Origin: UBA2336 sp049306095
Lineage (GTDB): Bacteria > Bacteroidota > Bacteroidia > Cytophagales > Cyclobacteriaceae
Assembly: GCA_049306095.1 (NCBI GenBank)
Contig: JBAQPU010000055.1
Location: forward strand, 1-64,000
Reading direction: 5' to 3'
DNA length: 64,000 nt
Below are positions 40,983-49,684 of this stretch, in pieces. How positions within the stretch are numbered: the first letter of the stretch is position 1; the number at the start of each line of letters is the position of its first letter. The position numbers were made by a program, and so were the translations under genes. Below the pieces are notes generated by a model. The model was not told where the DNA came from, did not search any database, and was given only the letters and a program-made list of their open reading frames with translations.

Positions 40983-42472
40983 TAAAAGACAAATTCCTTA
41001 ATAAATTTTTCAGCTTGCTGCATGTCATCGTGTAATACACGATCTTCTTCTACAAACGGTACAACCTGCCTAAAAGTATTGACCATCTTCTCTAGGTAAG
41101 GCGAAGTCTTTAATGGTTTACGAAAGTGAATAGCCTGGGCTGCCGTTAATAATTCAATCGCGAGAATCGAGTATACATTATTAACAAGGCGATATGCTTT
41201 TGTGGCTGCATTCGCGCCCATGCTTACGTGATCTTCCTGCCCGTTTGAAGAAACAATGGAATCAACCGAAGCAGGAGAACATAGTTGTTTATTTTGGCTC
41301 ACCAATGAGGCAGCGGTGTATTGCGGAATCATCATACCGGAATTAATACCTGAATTGGCCACTAAGTAATTGGGTAGGTTACGCGATCCGCTGATTAATT
41401 GATAAGTTCTTCGCTCTGAGATGTTACCAATTTCGGCCAGAGCAATTGAAAGGAAGTCGAGAGCCAATGCTAACGGCTGGCCGTGGAAGTTTCCGCCCGA
41501 AATAATCAGGTCTTCATCGGGGAAAACATTGGGATTATCAGTAACGCTGTTTACCTCTGTCAGCATAATGTTGGTTACATAGTCGATAGCGTCTGCACTG
41601 GCGCCATGAACTTGAGGAATGCATCGGAAGGAGTAGGGATCCTGAACGTGTTTTTTATGTTGTGTGATGAGTTCGCTTCCTTTTAATAGGTGTTGGATTT
41701 CTGCGGCCACTTTTAGTTGTCCTTTCTGTGGCCGGATGGTATGAACATGTTCGTGAAACGGCTCAATGCGACCGTCAAAGGCATCCAGCGAAAGCGCTCC
41801 GATGCGATTCGCCAATTTTAAAATACGATGCGCATGAAGCGTGCACCAGGTTCCGTACGAACTCATGAACTGCGTGCCGTTCAGCAATGCCAAACCTTCT
41901 TTTGCCTTCAGGTGAATGACATCCCACTGGAATTGTTTATTCAAGGCCGATCCGCTTAGCGATTTCCCATCAACTTTAACATGACCTAATCCAATTAATG
42001 GAAGGGATAAATGCGCGAGGGGAGCAAGGTCTCCTGACGCCCCGAGCGACCCCATTTCGAAGATGGTGGAGTAAATTTTATTGTTAAAATAATCGGCCAG
42101 GCGCTCAACAGTTTCAACCTGAACGCCTGAATATCCATAGGAAAGCGATTGTACTTTCAGGAAGAGCATCAATCTTACAATCTCATCCGGAACTTCAGGT
42201 CCTGTTCCACAGGCGTGCGACTTCACCAGGTTTTCCTGAAGTTTTTCAAGTTCATTGTGGGAGATATTTTTATCATACAACGAACCAAACCCTGTGTTGA
42301 TCCCGTAAATGGGGTCGGTTGATTTTTTAAGTTTATCATCCAAATACTGACGGCACTTTTGAATTTTATCTTTAGCCTCTTTTGAAAGTTCAAGTTGGAC
42401 GTCTTCTGCAAGTATTTGGTTCAGTACTTCCAGTGTGATGGTCTTCGATGAAATTGAATGGGTTGTTGACAT
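40982..42472 (-). CDS. hutH: Histidine ammonia-lyase
   Basis: HutH deaminates histidine to urocanate, the first step of histidine breakdown. The 496 residues carry the A-S-G triad that forms the MIO prosthetic group (G-S-L-G-A-S-G-D-L-A-P-L near 140-151), with Y-G-I-N-T-G-F-G near 57-64 and F-H-G-Q near 327-330. No hutU, hutI or hutG is nearby. The downstream secreted-protein gene starts within the stop (TAATG). A tyrosine-type lyase is a less likely alternative. Confidence 0.93.
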   Translation of the reverse strand: MSTTHSISSKTITLEVLNQILAEDVQLELSKEAKDKIQKCRQYLDDKLKKSTDPIYGINTGFGSLYDKNISHNELEKLQENLVKSHACGTGPEVPDEIVRLMLFLKVQSLSYGYSGVQVETVERLADYFNNKIYSTIFEMGSLGASGDLAPLAHLSLPLIGLGHVKVDGKSLSGSALNKQFQWDVIHLKAKEGLALLNGTQFMSSYGTWCTLHAHRILKLANRIGALSLDAFDGRIEPFHEHVHTIRPQKGQLKVAAEIQHLLKGSELITQHKKHVQDPYSFRCIPQVHGASADAIDYVTNIMLTEVNSVTDNPNVFPDEDLIISGGNFHGQPLALALDFLSIALAEIGNISERRTYQLISGSRNLPNYLVANSGINSGMMIPQYTAASLVSQNKQLCSPASVDSIVSSNGQEDHVSMGANAATKAYRLVNNVYSILAIELLTAAQAIHFRKPLKTSPYLEKMVNTFRQVVPFVEEDRVLHDDMQQAEKFIKEFVF

Positions 42473-42489
42473 GTATTTTGATTAACGAC

Positions 42490-42553
42490 TTGCCGGACTT
42501 GTTCCGGTATCTCATTCGAAAGTTTATCGGTAAGATCCCGGCACAAGGCAGGG
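42490..42553. repeat. Dispersed repeat between hutH and hisS
   Basis: GCCGGACTTGTTCCGGTATCTC and, inverted, GATCCCGGCACAAGGCAGGG resemble the hairpin in the ald/valS triplication (GCCGGGACAAGCCCGGC), so both may come from one dispersed family. It may serve as the hisS terminator. Confidence 0.5.
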
Positions 42554-42555
42554 AA

Positions 42556-43926
42556 TTATTGTTTTAGCTTATTAATAATCTGCTCAACCGTAAGCTTTTC
42601 CTGTTCACCAGTTTCCATATTTTTAAAGGCAAGCTGCCCGCTGTTCATTTCGTCAGGGCCGATCACAACGGTGAACGGAATTAACTTTTTGTTGGCATAA
42701 TCCAATTGTTTTTTAAGTTTGGCCTGATCGGGATACAGTTCGGAAGAGATGCTGGCTTTCCTGAAAGCAGCCAGTGCCTTCAGACCGTATTTCATGGTTG
42801 AGTCATCAAAATGACAGATCAGAATTTTTGACGATACCTGCGCTTCTTTCGGGAAGAGGTTAAGTTCTTCCAATGCATCGTACATCCGATCAACACCAAA
42901 GGAAAAGCCAACTCCTGATAAATTTTCTTTGTCACCGAATGATGCCGTGAGGTTATCGTAACGGCCGCCACCGCTGATGCTGCCAATGGCTACGTTGTTG
43001 ATTTTTACCTCAAAGATGCAGCCAGTGTAGTAACTCAGGCCGCGAGCCAAGGCTATATCCAGTTCAACGTTTTGATCTGTTGATTCAAACCCTTTCAGTA
43101 ATCCAAATACCTCCATCAGGTCATTCACGCCTTTTTGTCCGGATGCAGTGTTGATAAACTGGTTCGATAAAAATCCAAGCTTATCAGTATTTGAACCTGA
43201 TTTATTTAAAATTGAAAAAAGTGTTTCCAGGTTTTTACTTTCAAACCCTTTCCCCGCCAGTTCTTCTTTTACTTTTTCTTCTCCGATTTTATCCAGCTTA
43301 TCAATCGCTACAAATAGATCAGTTTCTTTTCCTTTAGCGCCAATGACTTCGGCAATGCCATTTAATATACCCCTGTGATTAATTTTAATGGTAAAGTCGT
43401 GCACGTTAAGGTTGCTCATTACTTCTTTAATCATGAGTATAATCTCTGCTTCGCAGATCAACGAATCAGTTCCCACTACATCGGCATCACACTGATAGAA
43501 CTCGCGATAGCGTCCTTTCTGCGGTCGATCGGCCCGCCAAACCGGTTGTACCTGATAACGCTTAAAAGGAAATGTAACCTCATGGCGGTTCATCACCACA
43601 TACCGGGCGAAGGGAACAGTGAGGTCGTAGCGAAGGCCTTTCTCTGAGATTTCAGACGTTATGAGTTTCGAGTTTCGGGTTTCAAGTTTTGCGTTGTCGA
43701 TGTCCTTGAGATAGTCGCCTGAGTTCAGTATTTTAAATAGGAGTTGATCGCCTTCATCACCGTATTTTCCTGTTAATGTGGTTAGATTTTCCATGGCGGG
43801 AGTCTCTAACGGCTGGAAACCGAACTTTTGAAATACCTGCTTGATGGTGCCTAAAATAAACTGCCGCTTAACCATTACGGCCGGTCCGAAATCACGGGTT
43901 CCTTTCGGCAAAGTGGGTTTTTCCAT
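42556..43926 (-). CDS. hisS: Histidine--tRNA ligase
   Basis: Class II synthetase of 456 residues. Motif 1/2 region: R-Y-D-L-T-V-P-F-A-R near 99-108, and F-K-R-Y-Q-V-Q-P-V-W-R-A-D-R-P near 120-134 with R-E-F-Y-Q-C-D near 141-147. The histidine A box is R-G-L-S-Y-Y-T-G near 310-317. The C-terminal anticodon domain begins near 365. Residues near 79-88 (K-L-E-T-R-N-S-K-L) are encoded by an intergenic-type repeat in a variable loop. No Shine-Dalgarno is seen. Confidence 0.96.
   Translation of the reverse strand: MEKPTLPKGTRDFGPAVMVKRQFILGTIKQVFQKFGFQPLETPAMENLTTLTGKYGDEGDQLLFKILNSGDYLKDIDNAKLETRNSKLITSEISEKGLRYDLTVPFARYVVMNRHEVTFPFKRYQVQPVWRADRPQKGRYREFYQCDADVVGTDSLICEAEIILMIKEVMSNLNVHDFTIKINHRGILNGIAEVIGAKGKETDLFVAIDKLDKIGEEKVKEELAGKGFESKNLETLFSILNKSGSNTDKLGFLSNQFINTASGQKGVNDLMEVFGLLKGFESTDQNVELDIALARGLSYYTGCIFEVKINNVAIGSISGGGRYDNLTASFGDKENLSGVGFSFGVDRMYDALEELNLFPKEAQVSSKILICHFDDSTMKYGLKALAAFRKASISSELYPDQAKLKKQLDYANKKLIPFTVVIGPDEMNSGQLAFKNMETGEQEKLTVEQIINKLKQ
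43663..43690. repeat. TTTCGAGTTTCGGGTTTCAA tract inside hisS
   Basis: Three imperfect copies of GAGTTTCG/GGGTTTCA lie in frame within hisS. On the minus strand this is the AAACTTGAAACCC-type word found in gaps such as 52699-52790. Confidence 0.5.
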
Positions 43927-44095
43927 AGTCGCACAATTATAGTGAGGATTTTGATTAAGAACTGCCTGCCGGTAGTTTTAAAGGATTCACAGGATTGATT
44001 TTCCTGAATTCTGATGGATTTTAGGTCTAAAACATTGATTTCCTTGTAAATCCGGAAATTCCTGATCATTTTTGCGCCCTCAAAATAATACGATC

Positions 44096-44254
44096 ATGGC
44101 TGTTACACGTTTAAAAAGAAAGAATCGCAAGGATAAATCAAAGTCGGCTGTAAGACGCCAGTCGTTGAAAATCCAGAACTTCCAACCGGTAATGAAATCG
44201 GTGGACATTGAAAAGATCAAAGAAGAATTCAAAGCAAAGACAAAGAAGGCTTAA
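44096..44254 (+). CDS. Small basic protein of unknown function
   Basis: From the ATG at 44096 the 52 residues are strongly basic: M-A-V-T-R-L-K-R-K-N-R-K, then R-R-Q-S-L-K-I-Q-N, and an amphipathic C-terminus ending K-T-K-K-A. Such a composition fits a ribosome- or nucleic-acid-associated peptide, but I do not recognise the family. A TTG at 44072 would extend it into the likely promoter (CATTTTTG), so I reject that start. A strong terminator follows directly. Confidence 0.72.
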   Translation: MAVTRLKRKNRKDKSKSAVRRQSLKIQNFQPVMKSVDIEKIKEEFKAKTKKA

Positions 44255-44272
44255 TTGCTTTACTCCATAGCT

Positions 44273-44309
44273 AAAACCCGTTCGATTCCCTTCGGACGGG
44301 TTTTTTATT
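44273..44309 (+). terminator. Terminator after the small basic protein gene
   Basis: AAAACCCGT pairs with ACGGGTTTT, followed by T6 and a T-rich tail. It is 18 bases after the stop. Confidence 0.85.
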
Positions 44310-44316
44310 TCCTCAT

Positions 44317-44349
44317 ACCCGTTAGACCGCTTGGAGCGGTCAGACGGGT
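44317..44349. repeat. Long palindrome before xth
   Basis: ACCCGTTAGACCGC pairs with GCGGTCAGACGGGT over a five-base loop with few mismatches. The arms share ACCCGT with the adjacent terminator. It lies just upstream of the xth promoter box and could fold as a cruciform or a second terminator. Confidence 0.7.
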
Positions 44350-44354
44350 TATTT

Positions 44355-44362
44355 TATATTTG
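44355..44362 (+). promoter_or_regulatory. -7 box before xth
   Basis: TATATTTG matches TAnnTTTG and ends five bases before the ATG at 44368. The transcript would be leaderless. Confidence 0.5.
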
Positions 44363-44367
44363 AAGCT

Positions 44368-45144
44368 ATGACAAAACTCAACATCGTATGCTGGAATGTG
44401 GCCGGTGTACGCGCCATCGTGAAGAAGGATTTTTTGAAAGATATAAAAAGGCTCAACCCTGATGTCATTTGCCTGCAAGAAACAAAAGCATCCGTTGAGG
44501 AAGCAAAATCAGTTTTTGAATTGCTGCCCGATTACCATTGCTATGTAAATGCATCAAAAGCCCGAAAAGGGTATTCAGGAACTGCCATACTTTCAAAAGA
44601 AGATCCGTTGAATGTAACTTATGATCTGGGGATTGAGGAGCATGACCAGGAAGGAAGAGTAGTTACGGCAGAGTTTCCATTCTTTTTTCTTGTAACGGTT
44701 TATACTCCCAATGCGGGTGATGGATTGAAGCGACTCGACTATAGAGAAGGTTGGGATGTTGCCTTCCGTGAATATGTAGTTTCTCTTCAACGAAGAAAGC
44801 CGGTAATTCTTTGTGGCGATTTCAATGTGGCGCACCAATCCATTGATCTGGCGCGACCGAAGGATAATTACAATCAATCGGCCGGCTATTCGCAACGTGA
44901 GATAGACGGCTTCCAGCGATTGCTCGATGAAGGCTTCACGGACACGTTCAGGCATTTTCACCCAACCGAAGTGAAATACACCTACTGGAATAACCTCTTT
45001 AACTCGCGCGCCCGCAATGTGGGGTGGAGGATTGATTATTTTCTGGTTGGTAAATCACTTTTACCAAAAGTAACCAGCGTATTCATTCACACTGAAATTC
45101 AGGGTTCGGATCATTGCCCGGTGGGGCTGGAGGTTGAGGTGTAA
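44368..45144 (+). CDS. xth: Exodeoxyribonuclease III (AP endonuclease)
   Basis: The 258 residues match the Xth/APE1 family that cuts DNA at abasic sites during base-excision repair. Motifs: C-W-N-V-A-G-V-R-A near 8-16, C-L-Q-E-T-K near 35-40, C-G-D-F-N-V-A-H near 150-157, and the closing G-S-D-H-C-P-V near 247-253. All catalytic residues appear present. It converges with murA, with eight bases between the stops. Confidence 0.95.
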   Translation: MTKLNIVCWNVAGVRAIVKKDFLKDIKRLNPDVICLQETKASVEEAKSVFELLPDYHCYVNASKARKGYSGTAILSKEDPLNVTYDLGIEEHDQEGRVVTAEFPFFFLVTVYTPNAGDGLKRLDYREGWDVAFREYVVSLQRRKPVILCGDFNVAHQSIDLARPKDNYNQSAGYSQREIDGFQRLLDEGFTDTFRHFHPTEVKYTYWNNLFNSRARNVGWRIDYFLVGKSLLPKVTSVFIHTEIQGSDHCPVGLEVEV

Positions 45145-45152
45145 ACCGCAGC

Positions 45153-46457
45153 TTATACTCTTTCGATCTCGGCTCCCAATGCTTTTAACCTGCTATCAAT
45201 GTTCTGGTAGCCCCGGTCGATCTGATCGATACTGGAGATTTCACTGGTTCCATTGGCAGAAAGTGCAGCAATCAACAACGCTACACCTGCGCGAATATCA
45301 GGCGAGGCCATTTTAATTCCGCGTAATGGATGTTTTCGATCAAGCCCGATAACGGTTGCACGGTGTGGATCATTCAAAATTATTTGTGCGCCCATGTCGA
45401 TGAGTTTATCCACAAAGAACAATCGACTTTCAAACATTTTCTGATGAATGAGAACGGTGCCCTTGGCTTGAGCCGCAACAACCAACACAATGCTGATCAA
45501 ATCGGGAGTAAAACCCGGCCAGGGAGCATCGGCAATAGTAAGGATAGAACCATCAATGAATGATTCAATTTCGTATCGCTCTTGCGAAGGAATATGAATA
45601 TTATCGCCCCGGAATTCCATTTTAATGCCCAGGCGTTTGAAAGTATCGGGTATCATTCCCAACATATCAATACGGCAATTCTTGATCGTGATTTCCGATT
45701 GTGTCATGGCCGCCAGTCCGATGAAACTGCCAATCTCAATCATATCGGGTAGCAGGGTGTGCTCTGTTCCTCCAAGCTTTTGAACTCCTTCGATCGTGAC
45801 CAGGTTTGATCCAACACCTGTGATTTTCGCCCCCATGCGGTTAAGCATGTTGCAGAGTTGTTGTAAGTATGGCTCGCACGCTGCGTTGTAGATAGTGGTT
45901 TTTCCCTTTGCCAACACAGCCGCCATAATAATATTGGCTGTTCCCGTTACCGAGGCTTCATCCAGCAACATGTAGGTGCCTTCAAGTTTCGATGCGTCAA
46001 TGTGGAATAGGTGTGCATCGGAATCGAAGTTAAACTTGGCGCCAAGTTTCTGAAAGCCAATGAAGTGTGTATCTAACCTTCTTCTCCCGATTTTATCGCC
46101 TCCGGGTTTTGGCAAAGAAGCTTTTCCAAAACGGGCTAAAATAGGGCCCAACAACATTACTGATCCGCGAAGGGCTGCCGCCTTGGCGCGGTATTCATTT
46201 GTTTCTAAATATTTTGTGTCGACAGAGGAGGCAGTGAACCGGTAAGAGTCGGCTCCAAGTTTTTCAACTTTGCAGCCTAGACATCCCAGCAATTCAATGA
46301 GTTTGTTAACATCCAGAATGTTAGGAATGTTATGAATCGTAATAGGCTGATCCGTTAGTAATACAGCGCTGATGATTTGAAGGGCTTCATTCTTAGCGCC
46401 TTGCGGTACGATTTCACCTTTCAGTTTTTTACCGCCTTTGATCCGGAAAATACTCAT
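45153..46457 (-). CDS. murA: UDP-N-acetylglucosamine 1-carboxyvinyltransferase with Asp at the fosfomycin site
   Basis: MurA transfers enolpyruvate to UDP-GlcNAc, the first committed step of peptidoglycan synthesis. The 434 residues match the family, with K-N-E-A-L near 22-26 binding the substrate. The active-site loop reads K-P-G-G-D-K-I-G-R-R-R near 117-127, so the position of E. coli Cys115 is Asp (D121). Asp at this site keeps activity but prevents alkylation by fosfomycin in other bacteria. It follows the DUF4290 gene on the same strand. Confidence 0.96.
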   Translation of the reverse strand: MSIFRIKGGKKLKGEIVPQGAKNEALQIISAVLLTDQPITIHNIPNILDVNKLIELLGCLGCKVEKLGADSYRFTASSVDTKYLETNEYRAKAAALRGSVMLLGPILARFGKASLPKPGGDKIGRRRLDTHFIGFQKLGAKFNFDSDAHLFHIDASKLEGTYMLLDEASVTGTANIIMAAVLAKGKTTIYNAACEPYLQQLCNMLNRMGAKITGVGSNLVTIEGVQKLGGTEHTLLPDMIEIGSFIGLAAMTQSEITIKNCRIDMLGMIPDTFKRLGIKMEFRGDNIHIPSQERYEIESFIDGSILTIADAPWPGFTPDLISIVLVVAAQAKGTVLIHQKMFESRLFFVDKLIDMGAQIILNDPHRATVIGLDRKHPLRGIKMASPDIRAGVALLIAALSANGTSEISSIDQIDRGYQNIDSRLKALGAEIERV

Positions 46458-46464
46458 TTCGAAA

Positions 46465-46532
46465 AATTACGATTTACGAATTACAATGTACGATTTTAGT
46501 AATAAATCGTAATTCGTACATCGTAAATCTTA
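46465..46532. repeat. Imperfect inverted repeat between murA and DUF4290
   Basis: TACGATTTACGAATTAC-type words occupy the gap and are repeated in inverted order as GTAATTCGTACATCGTAAATC. The whole could form a long AT-rich hairpin. It is low-complexity filler similar to other gaps here. Confidence 0.6.
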
Positions 46533-46534
46533 AA

Positions 46535-47236
46535 TCAATTATCTCTCCTTCTCCTTTTATTCTTGTTGAATGGCCGCTTGCGATGGCCGCCATTGTTTCG
46601 GTCTCCTCTGTCTGGGCGATCGCCCCTTTCGCCCTGGTGTGGATTCATCTTCCTCTTTTCACCACGGTATAGTTGCTCAAAGAGATTTTCTTCCCGCACT
46701 TTATCCAAGCTAACACTTAAAGCGCCTTTCGAGAGGCTTTTAATATCGTTCACAATCACCGAATCATCGAGGGTTTCCTTGTTCCAGTTTCCGTAAAACG
46801 TTTTCATCAATTTGCCCAGATAAATAATGGCGTCTTGTTTTTCCTGCGGGTTTTCAAGCTTGATGGCCTCGTTGATCAACCGCTCGATATTCTTGCCATA
46901 ATGTTTGAAGCGAATGTTGCTTTGCGGGTAATCCATACGCTTGGGTTTTTTGAATAGGATATCGCGCTGTGGTACAGGGAATGGGTTATTTAAATCGAGA
47001 TTAAAATCTGCGATAATGTAAAGGTCATCCCACATGCGCTGTGGATTTTCGGGTGTGGCTTCTTTTACACTGGGGGTGAGTTGTTTCATCAACTCGATCA
47101 AGGTAAAGGCTAACTCGGTGCGCTTTTCTTTGTCAGGAATGCTACGAATGTATTCGACCAGTTTTTGTACGTTACGACCGTATTCTTTTAAAATAATGTG
47201 AGGGCGTTGGGTGTTGTATTCTCCAATTTGTTTCAT
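46535..47236 (-). CDS. DUF4290 family protein
   Basis: The 233 residues match DUF4290, a Bacteroidota family of unknown function. Hallmarks are E-Y-G-R-N-V-Q-K-L-V near 18-27, H-Y-G-K-N-I-E-R-L near 107-115, and M-W-D-D-L-Y-I-I-A-D near 68-77. The last 40 residues are disordered, basic and rich in Gly/Arg/Asn (R-G-D-R-P-D-R-G-D-R, then K-K-type clusters), suggesting RNA binding. It is likely cotranscribed with murA. Confidence 0.86.
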   Translation of the reverse strand: MKQIGEYNTQRPHIILKEYGRNVQKLVEYIRSIPDKEKRTELAFTLIELMKQLTPSVKEATPENPQRMWDDLYIIADFNLDLNNPFPVPQRDILFKKPKRMDYPQSNIRFKHYGKNIERLINEAIKLENPQEKQDAIIYLGKLMKTFYGNWNKETLDDSVIVNDIKSLSKGALSVSLDKVREENLFEQLYRGEKRKMNPHQGERGDRPDRGDRNNGGHRKRPFNKNKRRRRDN

Positions 47237-47249
47237 ATCTGTAAAGTAA

Positions 47250-47322
47250 TTAGGAGTTAGAATTTAGGAGTTAGGAGGTGGTAAATTCTAGATTCCATAT
47301 TCTGGATTCTAAATTCTATTCT
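47250..47322. repeat. Low-complexity TTAGGAGTTAG / ATTCTAGATTC tract
   Basis: The gap between the DUF4290 and helicase genes consists of TTAGGAGTTAG copies and then ATTCTAGATTCCATATTCTG-like words. The last words run into the helicase stop codon. Confidence 0.55.
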
Positions 47323-49574
47323 CTATGTATTTTAAGCTTGGCAAAGCTAAGTAATAAGGTCTTTTCGCCAAAATCGTCAAAAAGTATTTTAGCTTTCCTG
47401 TCGGGGCTTGAAAAATCCATTTTAACCACTTTTCCGAAGCCGAATTTCTGGTGTTCTACTTTCATACCTTCCTGTAAACTGCTGGTGTCGCTGGGTGCGA
47501 AGTCAAAGGATGGTTTATAGGTAGATGCTTTATTGACTGGGGCAGAGGTCATTGTTTTTTTGATGCCATTCACCAGTGATTTAGCATAGCTGCCTGATGA
47601 TGAAGGTGTGGATTCAAATCCTGCAAACTTACTGCTAACCTTAATAAAGGTTGGGTCAATATCATCGAGGAAACGGCTCTTCTCACAATTTTTCAATCGG
47701 CCGAAACGGTAGCGTGTCAGTGCGTAGGAGAGGTAGAGCTTCTTCTCGGCCCGTGTTATGGCTACGTAAAAAAGTCTTCGTTCCTCTTCCAGGTCGGCAC
47801 GACTGGTCAGCATCATTTGTGAGGGGAAGAGGTCTTCCTCCAAGCCAACAATATACACGTACTTAAACTCAAGACCTTTCGCCATGTGAATGGTCATGAG
47901 GGTAACCTTTTCAGGGTCTTTGTCCTTATCTTCATCCACACTCGAAACCAGCGACACCTCCTGCAGAAAAGCTGCTAGGGATTTATCTTCCTTTTCGGGA
48001 TCATCTACATATTCTTTAATAGCGTTCAGTAGTTCCTGAACGTTTTCGTGCCGGCTTAATCCTTCTACTGTTTTGTCTTCATACAACTCGCGGAGCAAGC
48101 CTGATCCTTTGGCAATTTCAAAAGCTGTATCGTAGGCATCTTTTCGGGTTACCTCCAACGCGAAGCGTTTGATCATTGTAACAAAATCATCGATGGGGCC
48201 GGCTGCCCGTCCGCCAACAAACGGAGTTGGGTTTTGCAAAATCTCCCAAATCGAAACTCCCTGATCATTTGCGCCCAAAATAATTTTATCAACGGTTGAA
48301 TCGCCAATACCCCGCTTGGGCAGGTTAATGATTCTTCTGAAAGAAGCTTCATCATTTTGGTTCAGCGTGAAGCGCAGGTATGCCAGCAGGTCTTTAATTT
48401 CTTTTCGCTGATAGAAGGAAAGGCCTCCAACAATTTTGTACTTAATGTTGAGCCTTCGCAACGATTCTTCCAGCGCCCGCGACTGACTGTTGGTGCGGTA
48501 CAGAATAACAAAGTCGCTAAACTTCAGTTGGTGCTGCATTTTTTCTTCAAAGATGGAAGAGGCAACAAGGCGGCCTTCTTCGTTATCAGAGACAGCTTTA
48601 ATAAGTTCAATCAGGTTGCCCTCTTCATTTTCTGTCCAAACGTTTTTCGGAATTTGTGCCCGGTTTCTTTTGATAACCGAGTTTGCAGCGTTTACAATGT
48701 TTTGGGTAGAGCGATAGTTCTGTTCTAGTTTAAAGATTTTGAGGTCGGGATAGTCTTTTTCAAAATTCAGAATATTGGAAATGTCTGCCCCACGAAAACC
48801 ATAAATACTTTGTGCATCGTCACCTACTACACAAATGTTTTGCCGTACCGATGCGAGTTTTCTGATGATGTAGTATTGGCACAGGTTGGTATCCTGAAAC
48901 TCATCCACTAATATATAATGAATGCGCTGTTGGTACTTGTTCAGTACATCCAGGTGTTCTTTGAATAGCTTGTCGGTATTAAAGAGCAGGTCATCAAAAT
49001 CCATCGCGCCTGCTTTGAAACACCGCAGTGCATAGTTTTTGTAAATGTTGCCCATCTCTGGCCGAAGGTTAGTGGCATCATCTGCCATTAAATCGCCATT
49101 GGCGAGGTAAGCCTGCCAGCTGATTAACCGGTTTTTGGCAGCTGAAATCCTATTATAAACTGTATTGGGTTTATAGGCGGCCTCATCCAACCCCATTTCC
49201 TTTACGATGTTTTTGATCAGCGTTTTAGAATCATCGGTATCGTAAATGGTAAAATTATTGGGGTAGCCCAGGTGGTGTGCTTCCGAGCGTAACAGCCGCG
49301 CAAACACCGAGTGAAACGTGCCCATCCACAGGTTGCGCGCATCTGAACCCACCACTTTCTCAACACGGTTGCGCATTTCTTTGGCAGCCTTATTGGTAAA
49401 AGTGAGTGCCATAATGTTGAACGGGTCAACATTTCTGCTCTTAATCAGGTGAGCGATCCGGTACGTAAGTACTCTTGTTTTTCCTGAGCCGGCACCTGCA
49501 ATTAACATGGTTGGCCCCTCTGTATTGATCACACCCTCACGCTGTTGCGGGTTCAGTTGGTCTAAGTAATCCAT
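47316..49574 (-). CDS. UvrD/PcrA-type DNA helicase
   Basis: Superfamily 1A helicase of 752 residues. Walker A is A-G-A-G-S-G-K-T-R near 26-34, Walker B is D-E-F-Q-D-T-N near 220-226, motif IV region Q-N-Y-R-S-T near 287-292, and motif VI V-A-I-T-R-A near 596-601. A C-terminal Tudor-like module binding RNA polymerase (K-V-E-H-Q-K-F-G-F-G-K-V) is seen near 711-722, as in PcrA. I chose the second ATG (49574). Confidence 0.93.
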   Translation of the reverse strand: MDYLDQLNPQQREGVINTEGPTMLIAGAGSGKTRVLTYRIAHLIKSRNVDPFNIMALTFTNKAAKEMRNRVEKVVGSDARNLWMGTFHSVFARLLRSEAHHLGYPNNFTIYDTDDSKTLIKNIVKEMGLDEAAYKPNTVYNRISAAKNRLISWQAYLANGDLMADDATNLRPEMGNIYKNYALRCFKAGAMDFDDLLFNTDKLFKEHLDVLNKYQQRIHYILVDEFQDTNLCQYYIIRKLASVRQNICVVGDDAQSIYGFRGADISNILNFEKDYPDLKIFKLEQNYRSTQNIVNAANSVIKRNRAQIPKNVWTENEEGNLIELIKAVSDNEEGRLVASSIFEEKMQHQLKFSDFVILYRTNSQSRALEESLRRLNIKYKIVGGLSFYQRKEIKDLLAYLRFTLNQNDEASFRRIINLPKRGIGDSTVDKIILGANDQGVSIWEILQNPTPFVGGRAAGPIDDFVTMIKRFALEVTRKDAYDTAFEIAKGSGLLRELYEDKTVEGLSRHENVQELLNAIKEYVDDPEKEDKSLAAFLQEVSLVSSVDEDKDKDPEKVTLMTIHMAKGLEFKYVYIVGLEEDLFPSQMMLTSRADLEEERRLFYVAITRAEKKLYLSYALTRYRFGRLKNCEKSRFLDDIDPTFIKVSSKFAGFESTPSSSGSYAKSLVNGIKKTMTSAPVNKASTYKPSFDFAPSDTSSLQEGMKVEHQKFGFGKVVKMDFSSPDRKAKILFDDFGEKTLLLSFAKLKIHRE

Positions 49575-49660
49575 AATCAACGCGCAAGATCGCAGAATTT
49601 TGCGATTAGGACGTGCCCTGCTTTTTTTATTTCTGATTTTCTGATTCTAGGTTTTACATA

Positions 49661-49668
49661 TACTTTTG
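49661..49668 (+). promoter_or_regulatory. -7 box before TcmP-like gene
   Basis: TACTTTTG matches TAnnTTTG, 16 bases before the TTG start at 49685. Confidence 0.4.
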
Positions 49669-49684
49669 TTAAACCTGATTTCTG

